From: Vibrio sp. JPW-9-11-11
GTDB taxonomy: Bacteria > Pseudomonadota > Gammaproteobacteria > Enterobacterales > Vibrionaceae
Assembly: GCF_013369335.1 (NCBI RefSeq)
Contig: NZ_SZQJ01000003.1
Span: 1 to 64,000, forward strand
DNA: 64,000 nucleotides
Direction: 5' to 3'
Every line of letters starts with the position of its first letter. The stretch's first letter is position 1. Shown here in pieces: positions 38,676-48,555 of the stretch. The translations under genes were made by a program, and so were the position numbers. The notes beneath the pieces are model-generated. The model ran no database searches. It was given only the letters and a program-made list of their open reading frames with translations, and was not told the DNA's origin.

Positions 38676-40508
38676 ATGTGTGGAATCGTCGGTGCAGTTG
38701 CACAACGAGACGTCGCTGAAATTTTGGTAGAAGGATTACGCCGCTTAGAGTATCGCGGCTATGACTCGGCGGGCGTTGCTGTGGTAGACAGTCAATCCAA
38801 TCTCACTCGTGTACGTCGTTTGGGCAAAGTTCAAGAACTGGCTGACGCCGTCGATTCGGCACAAGTGGTGGGCGGTACCGGGATCGCACACACACGTTGG
38901 GCGACGCATGGCGAGCCTTCTGAAGCAAATGCACATCCCCATATGTCGGGTGATATCGCAGTGGTACATAACGGCATTATCGAAAACCACGAAGAGTTAC
39001 GTGAACTGCTTCAATCTCGCGGTTACGTATTTGAATCTCAGACCGATACTGAAGTGATTGCTCACATGGTTGAGTGGGAGCTTCGTACGTCAGAAACTCT
39101 GCTTGAATCGGTACAAAAAACCGCCAAACAACTTGAAGGCGCCTACGGCACGGTAGCGCTGGATCGTAACGATCCGTCGCGCATCGTAGTGGCGCGCTCA
39201 GGCAGCCCAATCGTGATTGGTTTTGGTGTTGGTGAAAACTTCCTGGCTTCAGATCAGCTTGCCTTGCTTAATGTTACCCGCCGCTTTATGTACTTGGAAG
39301 AAGGTGATGTTGCCGAGATCACTCGTCGTGAAGTGACCGTATTTGATGCAACGGGTGAGCGTGTAGAACGTGAAATCACGGAATCAAACGCTGAACACGA
39401 CGCGGGTGACAAAGGTCAGTACCGTCACTTCATGCAAAAAGAGATTTATGAGCAACCAACGGCGCTGATTAACACGATGGAAGGTCGTCTTACCGCGGAT
39501 TCTGTTGTTACTGAAGCGATTGGGGTTAACGCGGCAGACATTCTCAGCAAAGTCGAGCACGTTCAGATCGTCGCCTGTGGTACCTCATACAACGCAGGTA
39601 TGACAGCGCGTTACTGGTTCGAAGACATTGCTGGCGTAAGCTGTGACGTTGAAATCGCCTCTGAATTCCGTTACCGCAAGTTTGTGACGCGCCCAAACAG
39701 CCTGCTTATTACTTTGTCCCAGTCTGGTGAAACGGCCGATACACTCGCAGCCCTTCGTCTGGCCAAAGAGAAGGGTTATATGGCGGCGATGACGATCTGT
39801 AACGTTGCTGGCTCTTCATTGGTTCGTGAGTCTGATTTCGCCTTTATGACTCGCGCGGGCGTGGAAATCGGGGTAGCGTCAACCAAAGCCTTTACCACTC
39901 AGCTTTCAGCGCTATTGATGTTGGTGACGGCACTGGGTAAGCAGCAAAACCGCATCAGCAAAGAGAAAGAAAAAGAAGTCGTGGAAGCGTTACACGCGCT
40001 ACCTGCGCAGATCAATTCCGCATTAGCATTTGAAAAACAGATCGAGGCTTTAGCCGAAGACTTTGCCGACAAACACCATACTCTGTTCCTAGGGCGCGGC
40101 GAGTTTTATCCCATCGCGATGGAAGCGTCGCTGAAGCTGAAAGAGATCTCTTACATCCATGCAGAAGCGTATGCTGCTGGTGAACTGAAACACGGTCCAC
40201 TTGCCTTGATTGATGCCGATATGCCGGTGGTGGTCGTAGCGCCAAGCAATGATCTTCTGGAGAAGCTCAAATCAAACGTCGAAGAAGTTCGTGCGCGCGG
40301 TGGTCTGTTGTATGTCTTTGCGGATGCAGACGCGGGCTTTGAAGGTGATGAGACCATGAAGATCATCACCATGCCTCACGTGAGTGAAATCACAGCGCCA
40401 ATCTACTATACGATTCCAATGCAGCTATTGTCTTACTATGTTGCGTTGATCAAAGGTACCGACGTTGATCAACCTCGCAACCTAGCCAAAGCGGTCACTG
40501 TGGAATAG
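38676..40508 (+). CDS. glmS: Glutamine:fructose-6-phosphate aminotransferase
   Basis: GlmS makes glucosamine-6-phosphate from fructose-6-phosphate and glutamine, the entry to UDP-GlcNAc. The 610 residues start [10 protein letters not shown], with the catalytic Cys exposed after Met removal. The glutaminase domain carries [16 protein letters not shown]. Two SIS isomerase domains follow ([30 protein letters not shown]), and the C-terminal end is AKAVTVE. The frame is open 12 codons upstream, but the catalytic Cys requires this ATG (GGAG ribosome site). No glmS ribozyme is expected in this group and none was seen. Confidence 0.98.
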   Translation: MCGIVGAVAQRDVAEILVEGLRRLEYRGYDSAGVAVVDSQSNLTRVRRLGKVQELADAVDSAQVVGGTGIAHTRWATHGEPSEANAHPHMSGDIAVVHNGIIENHEELRELLQSRGYVFESQTDTEVIAHMVEWELRTSETLLESVQKTAKQLEGAYGTVALDRNDPSRIVVARSGSPIVIGFGVGENFLASDQLALLNVTRRFMYLEEGDVAEITRREVTVFDATGERVEREITESNAEHDAGDKGQYRHFMQKEIYEQPTALINTMEGRLTADSVVTEAIGVNAADILSKVEHVQIVACGTSYNAGMTARYWFEDIAGVSCDVEIASEFRYRKFVTRPNSLLITLSQSGETADTLAALRLAKEKGYMAAMTICNVAGSSLVRESDFAFMTRAGVEIGVASTKAFTTQLSALLMLVTALGKQQNRISKEKEKEVVEALHALPAQINSALAFEKQIEALAEDFADKHHTLFLGRGEFYPIAMEASLKLKEISYIHAEAYAAGELKHGPLALIDADMPVVVVAPSNDLLEKLKSNVEEVRARGGLLYVFADADAGFEGDETMKIITMPHVSEITAPIYYTIPMQLLSYYVALIKGTDVDQPRNLAKAVTVE

Positions 40509-40533
40509 TTCCCCCGTTACTTAGTCGTTCTAC

Positions 40534-40573
40534 AAAACCACCTATCACACCATGTGTGATAGGTGGTTTTTTG
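40534..40573 (+). terminator. Terminator after glmS
   Basis: A stem of about 16 bp, AAAACCACCTATCACA / TGTGATAGGTGGTTTT, is followed by T. It is nearly symmetrical and could also serve the convergent DUF202 operon. Confidence 0.9.
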
Positions 40574-40593
40574 ATTTATGCTGACTGCCAACA

Positions 40594-40893
40594 CTAATGC
40601 AAACAGACCCACAATGCGGCGAGTGCGACCGCGCAGCTCATCCAAAGGTTGCGAATCAACATTTTACGATGCACCACGTTGGCTTGAGTCGCGATTTCAT
40701 TTTTACGTTTGACAATCTGATTGAGAAACAACCACAGTACAAGCAACAATAGCAAGTAGTGCAAGATGGAGAGTGAGCCGACCTTGAGCAGCAGCATAGT
40801 CCCTGTGGTCATCACCAACGCGCTACGCGTCCACGCCAATTGGGTACGCTCTCGTTGTAGCCCCGGATCGTGCTCAAGCGACGAGGCTTTCAT
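40594..40893 (-). CDS. DUF202 membrane protein (second of a pair)
   Basis: This 99-residue inner-membrane protein of the DUF202 family has the family start HDPGLQRERTQLAWTRSALVMTTGT, then three hydrophobic segments. Function unknown. Its start overlaps the end of the YidH-like gene by 4 bases, so the two are translationally coupled. Confidence 0.85.
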   Translation of the reverse strand: MKASSLEHDPGLQRERTQLAWTRSALVMTTGTMLLLKVGSLSILHYLLLLLVLWLFLNQIVKRKNEIATQANVVHRKMLIRNLWMSCAVALAALWVCLH

Positions 40894-41225
40894 ATCGCCA
40901 AATAGCCGATCAAAGAAGCAAAACTGACAACGACCAAGGTTATCGCAATCAAGCTCTGGCTGTATTTGAATGGGCCTTCAAGTCGCATTGCCTTCTCATT
41001 TTGATACCAACGCAGAAATGCCCACACGGCGGTGACTAGGCTCACACAGGCCAAACCGGGTGTCAGCCATTCGCTGTGATGAAGAATCGGGCTGTCGTGG
41101 GTGGCGCTAAGCAAGTCAATGCCTATCGATGTGGCTAAAAATGCCAGTGCGGTGCGTATCCAAGCAAGAAAAGTACGTTCGTTGGCAAGGGAGAATCGAT
41201 AGTCGGGATCTTTGCCCATTTTCAT
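40890..41225 (-). CDS. YidH-like DUF202 membrane protein
   Basis: The 111 residues contain the DUF202 signature DPDYRFSLANERTFLAWIRTALAFLATSIGIDLL and three membrane segments, as in E. coli YidH. It begins 13 bases after the RpiR regulator stop and is therefore probably part of the murQ operon, though no link between DUF202 proteins and MurNAc use is established. Confidence 0.87.
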   Translation of the reverse strand: MKMGKDPDYRFSLANERTFLAWIRTALAFLATSIGIDLLSATHDSPILHHSEWLTPGLACVSLVTAVWAFLRWYQNEKAMRLEGPFKYSQSLIAITLVVVSFASLIGYLAI

Positions 41226-41238
41226 ATCGGGAACCTCG

Positions 41239-42084
41239 TTAGCGTTGAATGTGACGAAGTGAGTCCAACGCGGTGTTCATGCTGACCTTATCGGTCAGGG
41301 TATTGAGTTTGAAAAACAGAATGTCGAAAGCAATCATCTGCAGCAACTGTGGTGTCACCATACCCAATTGGTTGTGCTCTTCGGTGTAACTGTAAGGAAT
41401 AACGAAATCCGATAGCTGGGCCACTTTGCCTTTGCCGTAACGCGTCAAGGCAATCACTTTGGCACCGTTAGCGCGCGCTTTCTCAATTGCTGTTAATACT
41501 TCTTGAGTGTTACCTCGCGCCGATACCACCAGCAACACATCGCCTTTTTTCAGTAGCGAAGCTTGGACGATTTGAATGTGGTAATCGAGATTGAACTGGA
41601 CGTTAAAACCAGAGCGAATCAACTTGTGATTGATGTCTGCCGCGACCAAGGCTGAAGCGCCGATACCGGAAAGCAGGATCTTATTTGCTTTCAGCAGTAA
41701 CTCAGCACTGCGTTCAATGGTGTCGGTATCTATCAGGCTTAAGGATTGCTCGATCTTACTGGTAAACAAGTTTTTGGACTTGTCGATAATAGCTTGGGTC
41801 GAGTCGCTGCTCTCGATCTCTGCATAGACAGACTGAGTGGAGGGTTTTTGCGCTTGAGGCGCTAGTGCCGCCAGCTTGAGTTTTAAATCGGGAAAACCAC
41901 TACAGCCGATGCTCTTGGCATAGCGAATCACTGATGAATCGCTAATGCCCAGTTTAGCGCCGACTTTGGTGGCGCTATACTTAGCGAGGTCAAACTGCTG
42001 CTCAATAATAAAGTGCGAGATTTTTTGCTCGTTCAGGTTGCTTGAATGAGCGAGCGCTTTGACTTTATTGATGATGCTTTCCAT
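41239..42084 (-). CDS. RpiR/MurR-family regulator of MurNAc use
   Basis: The 281 residues have an N-terminal HTH_6 domain (YSATKVGAKLGISDSSVIRYAKSIGCSGFPDLKLKLA) and a C-terminal SIS sugar-phosphate domain (ILLSGIGASALVAADINHKL, LVVSARGNTQEVLTAIEKA). As in E. coli MurR, it is predicted to sense MurNAc-6-phosphate and repress murQ-murP. The frame is open 45 codons upstream inside murP; the chosen ATG has an AGAGG site. Candidate operators lie upstream of murQ. Confidence 0.88.
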   Translation of the reverse strand: MESIINKVKALAHSSNLNEQKISHFIIEQQFDLAKYSATKVGAKLGISDSSVIRYAKSIGCSGFPDLKLKLAALAPQAQKPSTQSVYAEIESSDSTQAIIDKSKNLFTSKIEQSLSLIDTDTIERSAELLLKANKILLSGIGASALVAADINHKLIRSGFNVQFNLDYHIQIVQASLLKKGDVLLVVSARGNTQEVLTAIEKARANGAKVIALTRYGKGKVAQLSDFVIPYSYTEEHNQLGMVTPQLLQMIAFDILFFKLNTLTDKVSMNTALDSLRHIQR

Positions 42085-42139
42085 TGATGCCTCTGAAGTG
42101 TAATCGTCCCGTCGCCGCGAATTGTACGACGGGATGATA

Positions 42140-43516
42140 TTAGCGACTTTTTGCTGACTTTTCGACTGGATCGGTAAACCCGAGTAGCATCGACGCGATA
42201 AAGCCGACAATCCATGCACACACTACCGCAAGTAAGAAGGATGGGATCTGACCTTCACCTACCAGAGGAATCAGTGAAAGCCCAGCAGTACCAAACGGAA
42301 TGATGATGCCAATCTTGAAGGCCGCCATCATCGCACCACCGGCAAACCCACCGATACAGCCTGCAATAAAGGTCTTACCAAGCGGTAGTGACACTCCAAA
42401 CAGAAGTGGCTCACCTACACCAAGGATACCGACAGGCAGAGCGCCAGTTATGGTTTTTTTCAAGCGCTCATTCTTTGATTTGAAGTAGACGTACGCAGCT
42501 GCGCCGACTTGTCCCATGCCACCCATTGCCAAAATAGGAAATAGGTAGTTGAGACCAAATGTTTCAAGGATTTGAGCGTGAATAGGGATTAAGCCTTGGT
42601 GTAGGCCGGTCAATAGCAAGAACAGGAAGCCACCACCGAGGATGCCGCCAACTGCGACCGAACCTGCCGATTCGTTAAGGAGTGCAACCGAGACCAAGTT
42701 ACCCAGCCACATGTTGACCGCGTGGGCAACGGGTTGCAAGATAACCAAGGCGGCCGCAGACGATACCAAAATGGTGACGGTTGGAGTAAAGATAAGGTCG
42801 AGACTCTCTTTACAATGGCTACGGAACCAAAGTTCAAACTTAGAAGAAAACACGCAAACCAGTAGCACCGCAAACATGCCTCCGCCGCCCGGTACTAAAG
42901 TGGTGCCAAACAACTCAATATTGGCGAGGCCAGGGGCGGTCAGTACCGCGGCCATCACAGCCCCAATTGCTGGAGACGCTTGAAGTTCTTTGGCGGTGTT
43001 CATACCGATCATAACAGAAAGTACCGCAAACACGGCTTTGCCAACTACGGTGAACAGGGTAAAAATATCTGGGTTGGCGGCCACAAAATCGGGCGCGACG
43101 AGTTTGAAGATGTTCACCATCCCAAGAACTAAACCACAACCGATCAGAGCTGGAATGGTCGGTACAAAGATCGCGGCTAAGGTGTTGAGTGAGCGACGAA
43201 CAGAGAAGGGTTGAGCTGCAGGGGGCTGCGTCGACTCTTGTTCAACACCAGCGCCTTTCATGCGTTTGTTGAGCACAGCAGCGACTTTGGCCGCAGTGCC
43301 CATGCCGACGATGATTTGATATTGCTCGCCTGCATCAACGACGCCTTTGATATCGTCGACGTCACGCAGTGCGTCCATGTTAAATAGGGAGCGGTCTTTG
43401 AGCACGATACGCACGCGCGTCATACAGTTGGTTAGCGTGGTGACGTTATCAAAACCGCCAATATGCTGCTCAATTTGATCGGCAATCAGCTCCAGATGTT
43501 CTATCTTATTTGCCAT
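42140..43516 (-). CDS. murP: PTS MurNAc-specific EIIBC component
   Basis: This permease phosphorylates N-acetylmuramic acid during uptake. The 458 residues have an N-terminal EIIB domain with the phosphorylation Cys in LTNCMTRVRIVLKD. An EIIC domain of about ten hydrophobic segments follows (GCGLVLGMVNIFKL, GLHQGLIPIHAQIL, GVGEPLLFGVSLPLG). It lacks an EIIA domain, as MurP proteins do, so it must borrow one (Crr-type). The murQ neighbour defines the substrate. Confidence 0.92.
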   Translation of the reverse strand: MANKIEHLELIADQIEQHIGGFDNVTTLTNCMTRVRIVLKDRSLFNMDALRDVDDIKGVVDAGEQYQIIVGMGTAAKVAAVLNKRMKGAGVEQESTQPPAAQPFSVRRSLNTLAAIFVPTIPALIGCGLVLGMVNIFKLVAPDFVAANPDIFTLFTVVGKAVFAVLSVMIGMNTAKELQASPAIGAVMAAVLTAPGLANIELFGTTLVPGGGGMFAVLLVCVFSSKFELWFRSHCKESLDLIFTPTVTILVSSAAALVILQPVAHAVNMWLGNLVSVALLNESAGSVAVGGILGGGFLFLLLTGLHQGLIPIHAQILETFGLNYLFPILAMGGMGQVGAAAYVYFKSKNERLKKTITGALPVGILGVGEPLLFGVSLPLGKTFIAGCIGGFAGGAMMAAFKIGIIIPFGTAGLSLIPLVGEGQIPSFLLAVVCAWIVGFIASMLLGFTDPVEKSAKSR

Positions 43517-43517
43517 G

Positions 43518-44420
43518 TTATTTTCCTTGCAGTAACTGCTGTTTCAGAGGTTGGAAGGGTCGCGCTGCAAGTGCAAGCGCTTGAGAAGGGGAAGTCTCCA
43601 ACGTGTGCAGCAACACCGCTGCACGAACATTGTAATCCACTGCATCCAATAGATTGGCAGCGGTAAGCTCATCCACTTCACAAATTTGCTGCACCATATG
43701 TTGGGCACGAATGCGCAGCTTTTGGTTATTCGCTTTGACATCCACCATCAAATTGCCGTGGACCTTGCCTAGTTGGATCATGACCGAAGTACTCAGCATT
43801 CCCAGCAACATCTTTTGCGCTGAGCCGCTTTTCATGCGTGTTGAACCAGCGAGCACCTCTGCACCAACATCTGGGGCTATCGACACATCTGCGTGCTGTG
43901 AAATGAGGCCTGGCCCTCGGGTACTAAGTGCGACGGTTTTCGCACCGACCTGTCTGGCGTAATCGAGTGCTGAAATAACAAAGGGCGTTCGACCACTAGC
44001 GGCAATACCAAGTACTACGTCTTGCGCCGTAAGCTGACGCTGCTGAAGTTCGGCAGGGGCCGACTCGGTGCAATCTTCAATGTCTTCCACCGCAGCAAGC
44101 ATAGCGTCAACACCACCTGCGATAATCGATTGTACTAAAGCTGGATCGGTACCGAATGTAGGGGGACATTCGGCGGAATCCAACACACCAAGTCGGCCGC
44201 TGGTTCCGGCTCCAACATAGAATAAACGGCCGCCTTGTCTGAGCTGTGCGGCGATCAGTTCCACCGCTTTGGCCACCTCTGGCAACACTTTGTTGATCGA
44301 TAGGGCGACACTCGCGTCGTGGGCATTGAGTAATTCCAGCACCTCGACTAAAGGCAACTCGGACAGCTGTTCTGTCTCGGGATTTTGCTCTTTATTGATG
44401 GTGGACGACAACTCACTCAT
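43518..44420 (-). CDS. murQ: N-acetylmuramic acid 6-phosphate etherase
   Basis: MurQ cleaves the lactyl ether of MurNAc-6-phosphate to GlcNAc-6-phosphate and lactate, feeding cell-wall sugars back to metabolism. The 300 residues contain the SIS domain FYVGAGTSGRLGVLDSAECPPTFG, GIAASGRTPFV and AGSTRMKSGSAQKMLLGMLST. The ATG with GGAGAG at 44420 is preferred over an in-frame extension of 19 codons. It is followed by murP after one base. Confidence 0.96.
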   Translation of the reverse strand: MSELSSTINKEQNPETEQLSELPLVEVLELLNAHDASVALSINKVLPEVAKAVELIAAQLRQGGRLFYVGAGTSGRLGVLDSAECPPTFGTDPALVQSIIAGGVDAMLAAVEDIEDCTESAPAELQQRQLTAQDVVLGIAASGRTPFVISALDYARQVGAKTVALSTRGPGLISQHADVSIAPDVGAEVLAGSTRMKSGSAQKMLLGMLSTSVMIQLGKVHGNLMVDVKANNQKLRIRAQHMVQQICEVDELTAANLLDAVDYNVRAAVLLHTLETSPSQALALAARPFQPLKQQLLQGK

Positions 44421-44756
44421 AATTCTCTCCGTTGGTATTCGACATTCGAATAATATACAAATGTCGAATTTCGACAAATAAAAATGTACGGATTCGAGAT
44501 TTTTGTCACATGGAACGGTGTTTCATTTATGGGTTTGTTATTTAATTGCTTGTAAATCAGTAACTTACAAATTAGTCGTTGATCATGTGAGCCAGTGGTT
44601 ATGTCGAATGTCGACATTTTAAGAGAAAAATCAGTGAGATAATCTACTGGTTATGCTTATGGTGAGTATCAATTTAGACAACAAGTTTACCCGTCAGCGA
44701 GTGATCGTGCAGATCAGTCAGCGTCGGGCACGGATGCTTACGCTATCGTTCAAGCG
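44421..44756. promoter_or_regulatory. murQ upstream region with TGTCGAA palindromes
   Basis: This 336-base spacer has no gene. It holds three related palindromic sites: TTCGACATTCGAA (44438-44450), the perfect 7-1-7 TGTCGAATTTCGACA (44462-44476) and TGTCGAATGTCGACA (44602-44616). The first two lie within 60 bases of the murQ start. They are the best candidates for the operator of the RpiR regulator encoded in the same operon. Confidence 0.65.
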
Positions 44757-45287
44757 TCAAAATGGACTTTCTTTATCGAGCTCATTACATATCTCGACAA
44801 TTGCCAGTGAAAGCCCGGACTTAATGATTTGCTGCTGACGCTGGAGTTGCAACTGATAAAACTCAAGATCGATGTCGTCATCGGGTTCAGAGACTTGAAG
44901 TTGTACCATGCCGAGATTTTGGACCAAGTTAAGCTTGGTGATAGGGTCAATAATATTAGGATCAGTGAACTCGTAATCGGACGCGTCGCTGTTCAACGTA
45001 TTCTTAATTTTGATGATATCTTCGATGTCGTGATAGACATTGTCTGGCAGGACGCCTAAGCCATACAACAACTTTAAACGCACAGACAAATCCCCCAAAG
45101 GACCGGAGTCTTGGAGTAAAGGGCCGACGACTGACTGCACGGCAAAGTTATCTTTTCGAAAGATTCTTTGTATCAGCGCATCGATAGAGTCATTAAAAAT
45201 GTCCACCGCGGCGATAAAGAAACCGCGAACCGACGGGGCATTATTTAATCGCTCTATAATCTCAGTTTCGTTAAGTTTGTCTGCCAT
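44757..45287 (-). CDS. mtlR: MtlR-family mannitol operon repressor
   Basis: This mannitol operon repressor of the MtlR family has no classical DNA-binding motif. The 176 residues are mostly helical and include the family blocks RGFFIAAVDIFNDSIDALIQRIFR, GPLGDLSVRLKLLYGLGVLP and DIEDIIKIKNTLNSDA. It lies 56 bases after mtlD in the usual mtlA-mtlD-mtlR order. Confidence 0.93.
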   Translation of the reverse strand: MADKLNETEIIERLNNAPSVRGFFIAAVDIFNDSIDALIQRIFRKDNFAVQSVVGPLLQDSGPLGDLSVRLKLLYGLGVLPDNVYHDIEDIIKIKNTLNSDASDYEFTDPNIIDPITKLNLVQNLGMVQLQVSEPDDDIDLEFYQLQLQRQQQIIKSGLSLAIVEICNELDKESPF

Positions 45288-45343
45288 ATACCAATTAGTC
45301 GTTTTCGTTTAAAAGGGGAGACATGGCTCCCCTCAGGTTATTG

Positions 45344-46492
45344 TTATAGAGACGCAAAGATGGCTTCAATCTTTGCGACTTCTTCACTGTCTATTGCGAG
45401 ACCTGTGTAGTGAGCAACAGTTTGGCGCACGCCCTGCTCTTGTAGCGATGTTTGCAGTTCTATCGCCTGGGGATCTTCGCTGCTAGTATACTTCAAAGCC
45501 GCAGCGATGCCTTTCAAAAGTGTTTGATTTTCAGTGCCATACTCAATTGTACCGAGTAAGGGCTTGACCAATCTATCGTTTGGCCCCAATTTCCTGATCG
45601 GTTGACGACCCACGCGGTGCACTTCATCGACGAGAAATGGATTCGCAAAGCGTCCTAGAATTTTCTCGATGTAGGCATTGTGCATGTCGCGGTCGAAACC
45701 ATAACGCTTGATCAGGACTTCGCCACTCTCGAGCATCGCTTGTTTTACTTCATCGTGAATGCTTGGGTCTTCAATCGCCTCACGGATGGTGCGATGGCCT
45801 TTTAAACAACCTAAGTAAGCGGTTATGCAGTGGCCAGTATTGAGGGTAAAAAGCTTACGCTCCACAAACGCCATCAGGTTGTTGGTTTTTTCCATGCCCG
45901 CGATGTCAGGGATGTCTCCTTTGAACTGCTGCTCGTCGACAATCCATTCACTGAAACTTTCGACTGTCACTTCGAGTGGATCATCGTTTGCCGCTTCGAC
46001 TGGTGGCACGATGCGGTCGACGGCAGAATCGACAAAGCCAACCAACTGGTCTGCTTTTGCGTGCAATGATTCTTCCAAGTGTTTGTACACTTCACCTTTT
46101 AGGTGGGTGGTGCCGCGAACCATATTCTCACATGCGATGATATTGAGTGGTTTTTCATTGCCTGCTGCCAAGCGTTTTTCAATGCCGGTCGCGATGGTTT
46201 TTGCAATGATGTCTAGGACGTTAGGACCGACGGCGGTTGTCACTAAATCGGTGTTCACAATGCGATCGATCACGTCTTCACTGGCCGAGTTTACCGCGGT
46301 GACGTGAGTCACGGTATCGATTTGGCACTCACTGCCCACGACTTTTACTTTGTATTCTTGTTTGTGACTCAGTTGATCGATTAGAGGTGCGTCGACGTCG
46401 GCAAATGTGACTTTAACCTCTGCGTCTGCCAATAGTTTGCCGATAAAGCCACGACCAATGTTACCTGCGCCAAAATGAACTGCGTTTTTCAT
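45344..46492 (-). CDS. mtlD: Mannitol-1-phosphate 5-dehydrogenase
   Basis: MtlD oxidises mannitol-1-phosphate to fructose-6-phosphate with NAD+. The 382 residues start with the Rossmann motif [18 protein letters not shown]. They contain the family signature [16 protein letters not shown], including the catalytic Lys region of polyol dehydrogenases. Two stem-loops separate it from mtlA. Confidence 0.97.
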   Translation of the reverse strand: MKNAVHFGAGNIGRGFIGKLLADAEVKVTFADVDAPLIDQLSHKQEYKVKVVGSECQIDTVTHVTAVNSASEDVIDRIVNTDLVTTAVGPNVLDIIAKTIATGIEKRLAAGNEKPLNIIACENMVRGTTHLKGEVYKHLEESLHAKADQLVGFVDSAVDRIVPPVEAANDDPLEVTVESFSEWIVDEQQFKGDIPDIAGMEKTNNLMAFVERKLFTLNTGHCITAYLGCLKGHRTIREAIEDPSIHDEVKQAMLESGEVLIKRYGFDRDMHNAYIEKILGRFANPFLVDEVHRVGRQPIRKLGPNDRLVKPLLGTIEYGTENQTLLKGIAAALKYTSSEDPQAIELQTSLQEQGVRQTVAHYTGLAIDSEEVAKIEAIFASL

Positions 46493-46541
46493 AATGCTTA
46501 CCTACCAATGTCTGAAATGTTGACGAAAATGAGTGTAGAGT

Positions 46542-46593
46542 GAGGTCAACCGCATAGGGGGTGACAGCTGACCTCGGTTTGCTCAGGAGCAAA
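46542..46593 (-). other. Two stem-loops between mtlA and mtlD
   Basis: An inverted repeat GAGGTCA / TGACCTC (46542-46575) is followed by a palindrome TTTGCTC-AG-GAGCAAA (46578-46593), both in the 113-base gap. They lack a T-run on the minus strand, so mRNA processing or stabilisation between the two coding regions is likelier than termination. Confidence 0.55.
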
Positions 46594-46605
46594 TGAAAGG
46601 AGTGA

Positions 46606-48555
46606 TTAAGCCGCTTGCTGACCACCAAGGATGTTGAGAATCTCTTCCACATCCTTGGTGCTGGTTAGCTTTTCAATTGACTCCGGCTCATCGAGCGCAT
46701 TGGTAATGGTGGTAATCACCTGGATGTGCTCATCATTCTTAGCGGCAATGCCGATAACCAGTTTTGCTACATCTTCGTCGTCATCCGTAAATTGGATACC
46801 CGATGGGTATTGGCAAATTACAATGCCGGTTTTTTTCACTTTGTCTTTCGCTTCTACCGTGCCGTGGGGGACTGCGATAGACTCGCCGAGGTAAGTTGGA
46901 ACCATGGCTTCACGTTCGAACATCGCGTCTACGTATTCGGGTTCCGCGTAGCCAAGTTCGACCAACTTGTTGCCCGCAAAGCGAATCGCTTCTTCTTTGT
47001 TGGCTGCTTTTAAACCTAGATGAATGTTCTCACGCTGGATTTGAAATACTGGCGAAGCTTGAACTTCAAAGTTGTCATCATTTGCAGCGACGATAGACAC
47101 CTTGACCATGTGGGCTTCGTTTGCTGCGTCTTGCTTTTGTGCGGCAAATAACTGTGTCACTAGGTTTTGGTACGTGTCGCCGTCGAGGAAGTTAGTCAAA
47201 GAGATATGATGTGCACTCGGGGCGTATTTACGCGCACGGTCTGTCAGATCTTTGTGGGTGATAACGATATCCACGTCTTCAGGTAGGCTGTTGATGGCTA
47301 AGTTAGTCACGCTGATGTTTAAGCCCGCTTGTTGTACTTTCTTACGCAATAAGCTCGCTCCCATTGCGCTCGATCCCATGCCAGCGTCACACGCGACAAT
47401 AATGGTTTGCACGGTGGCTAGGTTTACGTCACCTTTGGCTTGTGCACTGGTTACAGCGTTTTTCGACGCAGACTTCATATCTTTCATCTGTGAGGTTGCT
47501 TTCTCTAGCGCAGCGCCGTCGCCGTCTTCTTCCGTTGACGTTTGAGTTTTAAGTAGCAATGACGCAACGGTGAAAGAAACCGCAGCCGCTGAAGCGATAG
47601 ACGCCAGCACGCCAACCATCGCGCTCTTAGGTGTCATCAGCAGTACTGCGAAGATAGAGCCTGGTGATGCTGGAGAAACGATACCCGCGTTGAAAACCGT
47701 TAGCACAAACACACCTGTCATACCGCCAGCGATGGCCGCCAAAATTAGGCGAGGGTTCATCAGGACGTACGGGAAGTAGATTTCGTGGATACCACCAAAG
47801 AAGTGGATGATCGATGCACCACCGGCCGTCTGACGAGCTGTCCCTTTACCAAATACGATGTAAGCAAGCAGGATACCTAGACCAGGACCTGGGTTGGCTT
47901 CGATTAGGAAGAAGATCGATTTGCCTGTTTCCGCTGCTTGCTGAATACCCAACGGCGAGAAAATACCGTGGTTAATCGCGTTGTTCAGGAACAGGATTTT
48001 TGCTGGTTCAACAAAGATAGAAGTTAAAGGTAAAAGGTGAGCGGCAACCAGGAAGTTTACCCCTGCTGCCAAGCCGCCTGAGAGCACTTTGACAAAGGGA
48101 CCAATTAAGAAGAAAGCAACGATCGCACACACCATACCTATGATGCCGGCTGAGAAGTTGTTGACCAACATCTCGAAGCCGCTTTTCACTTTGCCGTCGA
48201 TGTAGTTGTCAAATTTCTTGATTGCCCAGCCACCCATAGGGCCGACCATCATAGCGCCCATAAACATTGGGATGTCGGTACCAACAATCACACCCATAGT
48301 GGTAATGGCACCGACCACTGCGCCGCGATCGCCGCCGACTAGCTTACCACCGGTATAACCGATCAGCAGCGGCAACAGGTAGGTAATCATAGGGCCAACC
48401 ATTGCTGCCAGTGTTTCATTTGGCAACCAACCGGTTGGAATAAATAGAGCAGTGATAAAACCCCAGGCAATGAATGCTCCGATATTAGGCATTACCATGT
48501 TTGACAGGAAGCGACCAAAATTTTGTATCTTGATCTTAGCATCTGGTGATATCAT
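46606..48555 (-). CDS. mtlA: PTS mannitol-specific EIICBA permease
   Basis: MtlA takes up and phosphorylates mannitol. The 649 residues fuse three domains. EIIC comprises about residues 1-340, with many membrane segments and the motif FFGGIHEIYFPYV. EIIB has the phospho-Cys in IIVACDAGMGSSAMGASLLR (about 380-470). EIIA has the phospho-His in SIAVPHGTVEAKD (about 500-649). It is the first gene of mtlA-mtlD-mtlR and is preceded by a long region with CRP-type sites. Confidence 0.97.
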   Translation of the reverse strand: MISPDAKIKIQNFGRFLSNMVMPNIGAFIAWGFITALFIPTGWLPNETLAAMVGPMITYLLPLLIGYTGGKLVGGDRGAVVGAITTMGVIVGTDIPMFMGAMMVGPMGGWAIKKFDNYIDGKVKSGFEMLVNNFSAGIIGMVCAIVAFFLIGPFVKVLSGGLAAGVNFLVAAHLLPLTSIFVEPAKILFLNNAINHGIFSPLGIQQAAETGKSIFFLIEANPGPGLGILLAYIVFGKGTARQTAGGASIIHFFGGIHEIYFPYVLMNPRLILAAIAGGMTGVFVLTVFNAGIVSPASPGSIFAVLLMTPKSAMVGVLASIASAAAVSFTVASLLLKTQTSTEEDGDGAALEKATSQMKDMKSASKNAVTSAQAKGDVNLATVQTIIVACDAGMGSSAMGASLLRKKVQQAGLNISVTNLAINSLPEDVDIVITHKDLTDRARKYAPSAHHISLTNFLDGDTYQNLVTQLFAAQKQDAANEAHMVKVSIVAANDDNFEVQASPVFQIQRENIHLGLKAANKEEAIRFAGNKLVELGYAEPEYVDAMFEREAMVPTYLGESIAVPHGTVEAKDKVKKTGIVICQYPSGIQFTDDDEDVAKLVIGIAAKNDEHIQVITTITNALDEPESIEKLTSTKDVEEILNILGGQQAA

